A stretch of 64,000 nucleotides of DNA from an uncultured Clostridia bacterium (GTDB taxonomy: Bacteria; Bacillota; Clostridia; HGM11514). The stretch covers positions 7,186 to 71,185 of the forward strand of contig CAKSKB010000015.1 in assembly GCA_934464705.1 (NCBI GenBank). Direction: 5' to 3'. The notes under the pieces were generated by a model. It saw nothing but the letters and a program-made list of their open reading frames with translations. It did not search any database and had not been told where the DNA came from. Below are positions 62,801 to 64,000 of this stretch, one piece after another; the stretch's first letter is position 1, and every line of letters begins with the position of its first letter. A program made the position numbers and the translations under genes.

Positions 62801-63840
62801 ACATCAATATAAACAACTAAATTTTCACAATGCTTATTTAAAGCTAAAAGAGCAGTTACAAGATTTTGTGCTTGTGATTCAGAGGCGATTGAACGAACGC
62901 AAAACACAAATTCTTCCGAAAACTTATCAATTAGATATCTATAACAAAGAGTAGATTTACCTTGTCCAGAAACACCTTTAACAACAGCAACTCCAGTATG
63001 AGTAATAGAAGCATCTATTTTTTCTATCCATGATTTTCTATAAAAATCCAAACCCATTCTAATGTGAGTTGGATGGGCAGAAATACCCTGAGAATATTCA
63101 TATTGTATTTGTGCACTTTCTTTATTGATATTAAATTCAGTTAACCTTACTAGTGATTTGTCATATTCTTTATAATATCCGTCAAGTGCTGCTATATCAG
63201 TTCCAATTTTATGCATTCTATCTTTCCATAATTCTAAACTAGTGTAACCTTTAGAATTGGAAAGATTTGATATATACTGAATTAGCAATAATCGAGCTAT
63301 ATCTGGTGCAGGCATAACTGGAACATATTCTTGAATTTGATTTTTTATGTTTTCTTCTAACTCATTTATATTTACTTTTTCAAATGTAATTGATTCGAGC
63401 AACCATTTTGCATCCGAAGTAGAAACATTGTGATTTTCTTCTAATTTTCTTATTAATTTGTCTTTTGCTCCCAACACACCCTTACTAAAGTCTAATAATT
63501 CCGTTCCAAGTTCTCCAAAATAAACTATTTTAATACACTTGAATTTCGAATATTGTGCATGTAAACTACACATTCGTTTAAAAAAGCCTTCGCCACTTTT
63601 GGAAGTTTTGGTGGATGCCAGACTTGATATAGTAAGCGCTGACGATATATTTTTCACTTGCACAGCTTCAATTACATTTTCCCCGTTTTTTATTATTAGA
63701 TCTTCGATATCCTCAGGATAATAATCATATCCCTTGTCATCATTTATAAGCCTAGAAGCGATATACAATGTCTGAGAAGAAAATCCCTTCCATGCCGATT
63801 GTGCCCCTATATCTGATTTCAAAAACGAATTATTCATCAT
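59809..63840 (-). CDS. Nuclease-STAND ATPase, candidate antiphage protein (Avs-like layout)
   Basis: 1343 residues. Residues ~1-150 resemble a Cap4/DUF4297-type PD-(D/E)XK nuclease (FSSQTLYIASRLINDDKGYD; YPEDIEDLIIKNGENVIEAV ending in QVKN). A P-loop ATPase follows: Walker A VVKGVSGQGKSTLCYRYL near 290 and a Walker B-like LVVYIDVIPG near 340, with a winged-helix region near 480-540. The remaining ~800 residues are helical with no known domain, expected to be the sensor. This layout is that of single-protein STAND defence systems, which cut DNA after recognising a phage protein. Within the element it is closely preceded by a partial gene (gap 25 bases). Confidence 0.7.
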   Translation of the reverse strand: MMNNSFLKSDIGAQSAWKGFSSQTLYIASRLINDDKGYDYYPEDIEDLIIKNGENVIEAVQVKNISSALTISSLASTKTSKSGEGFFKRMCSLHAQYSKFKCIKIVYFGELGTELLDFSKGVLGAKDKLIRKLEENHNVSTSDAKWLLESITFEKVNINELEENIKNQIQEYVPVMPAPDIARLLLIQYISNLSNSKGYTSLELWKDRMHKIGTDIAALDGYYKEYDKSLVRLTEFNINKESAQIQYEYSQGISAHPTHIRMGLDFYRKSWIEKIDASITHTGVAVVKGVSGQGKSTLCYRYLIDKFSEEFVFCVRSIASESQAQNLVTALLALNKHCENLVVYIDVIPGEYNWAFLLQELQTRGLAVPVLISIRDEDYNATRISGKAILYDIIELQLTKEEAKTIYDNFTAGNPHSQHRSFDEAWINFGGNGPLIEFVYLLTNNQTLTQRLSEQVNTLLQERVPDSWLNLLNIVCFTGRLGCSVDFEHVKNEISCDSMFSAVQRLCDEYLIRVIDDGNRIEVLHPVRAKIIYDILCKLIGDNSDKMVISALKCVESTNSKVILLDYFTNHKYDLIAIEKIAKLTFSDWISYGNVLKVMLWLDVKRYVEDNANCISNLIKKRGKGWLCFIPLDFTGLDRPNEIIAESMLLGLPNINRDSMIQAIEETKASLTSLMLDYKVTDCFLTNSNIPSSMPNTDEGWTLFGYSLFWCSKREIKINLNYEIEQMLNEMKHGDIQSRADAIRGLSEYPELLEYYNIAEDTLIERLIKEFQVIYFHKNNDEVCCKFIPPFVKDSSEQNIEIEKNQNQYWRIKMLDILQQIYPDKEYIDIELIGVNIVDDLGIKPLDYKLKIEKKNRHIQWMSDINAWVKTRIDFELRPDSWNEYVAKIDELRIDANDLVLDTIKCIDDLYKKKNLNKERWDKVVSKMQVFSRHVFAENRLPKSAVDPYCLHTESTKKLPSGEDYPLLQLLSLEKYKKFRKYLSETYTSLENFYNQFQEVLVVRVKNESIDTVKNPRLAMYNLFTAAKHLLDFQHEYRALFSSYSTLMDDFDIAEIQNMLTLMNVWRTVLDNPIKGYAIAYDAKQKFRKGKDYFEKTVSNFSTTSDFKVHSTETQIYILDEFDLLSDSTLEENYAKTVLLLRKAFSNALIFDSNRWYVETQQKELVYVPLFKGVAMGSAFSIPIYRLLDMDELKLRESILPCEIDDTLIYNFLNLPAERLLLWKDVLANVAGVKVILKQYSEVYFSTKNELCAFGFEAYKNALLTELDTMVHKGEKNKLFVEELLKKADDENKEYLEVVALLLDSIAEIRDKIANEEEVSNEIDIIEKVVGAMVLVQPFVAEV

Positions 63841-63865
63841 TGCATATTAACCTACCCATTATAAA

Positions 63866-64000
63866 TTAAATCTTTATTCTACTTTTTCTACATTTGCTTA
63901 ACTCATCAAGTTTTTCTTGACGTTCACATTTATAATCATAATATTTATCTATTTCTGCAAAATATTTAGAACATTGAAAATATGATTCGACAGTATCTCC
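63866..64000 (-). CDS. 3' end of an unknown protein, cut by the window edge
   Basis: The last 44 residues are visible (FQCSKYFAEIDKYYDYKCER in the middle, ending KCRKSRIKI), charged and helical. It ends 25 bases before the STAND-ATPase gene in the same direction, so the two are probably co-transcribed. Function cannot be judged. Confidence 0.6.
   Translation of the reverse strand, partial: GDTVESYFQCSKYFAEIDKYYDYKCERQEKLDELSKCRKSRIKI

Larger units (their letters stand above)
50855..64000. mobile_element. AT-rich integrative element inside cotJC, right end outside the window
   Basis: The left edge is set by the break in cotJC. Content: large serine recombinase at the edge, small ORF, structured RNA, DUF262 pair, restriction remnant, DUF3990/HTH pair, tyrosine integrase, nuclease-STAND ATPase, partial gene. 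It is visibly more AT-rich than the region to the left. It may be two nested elements, as it has both a serine and a tyrosine recombinase. Confidence 0.8.

Overview
The window looks like a chromosome segment of a spore-forming member of the class Clostridia. It carries a CotJ spore-coat operon, a Firmicutes-type L27 N-terminal extension with its Prp protease, Mini-RNase III, DnaD/DnaI-type loaders, a guanine-class riboswitch and many extracellular or intracellular glycan-degrading enzymes typical of gut or rumen fermenters. Species cannot be named from sequence alone.

Left part (1-15.3 kb): a GHL6-like glycosidase is followed by a complete type II-C-like CRISPR-Cas locus on the minus strand (cas9-cas1-cas2-leader-array, 8 repeats and 7 spacers) with a divergent tracrRNA gene upstream of cas9. 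A second, orphan leader-repeat unit with the last 18 codons of a cas2 lies about 4.3 kb from the real leader. Between the two sits a foreign-looking cassette: a sensor-type regulator and a secreted NodB-like deacetylase. Next comes a small sugar cluster (GH105 hydrolase, heparinase-like lyase, AraC regulator) and a RelE-type toxin-antitoxin pair.

Centre (15.8-45 kb): core genome. A riboswitch-controlled nucleoside ABC importer (BMP-NupO-NupP-NupQ) precedes a long minus-strand housekeeping operon: rplU-prp-rpmA-[6S-like RNA]-obg-yhbY-nadD/yqeK fusion-rsfS-leuS-cysS-mrnC-degenerate kinase-dnaD-dnaI-phosphatase. Then follow a HepT/MntA toxin-antitoxin, a large secreted LamG-like protein, an MFS transporter, pyrophosphatase, SGNH hydrolase, PgeF, YmdB, and two FAD proteins.

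Right part (45-64 kb): a 1701-residue secreted GH95 fucosidase whose start is out of frame by one base, then cotJA-cotJB-cotJC. cotJC is cut after codon 34 by an AT-rich mobile element that runs off the right edge. The element has a large serine recombinase at the junction, a damaged DUF262 pair, a type I restriction remnant, a DUF3990/HTH toxin-antitoxin, a tyrosine integrase beside a tRNA-Ser-like remnant, and a 1343-residue nuclease-STAND ATPase that is the best candidate for an under-described defence protein.

Together the window shows a polysaccharide-degrading, sporulating anaerobe with layered defence: CRISPR-Cas9, several toxin-antitoxin pairs and a defence-loaded integrative element placed inside a sporulation gene.
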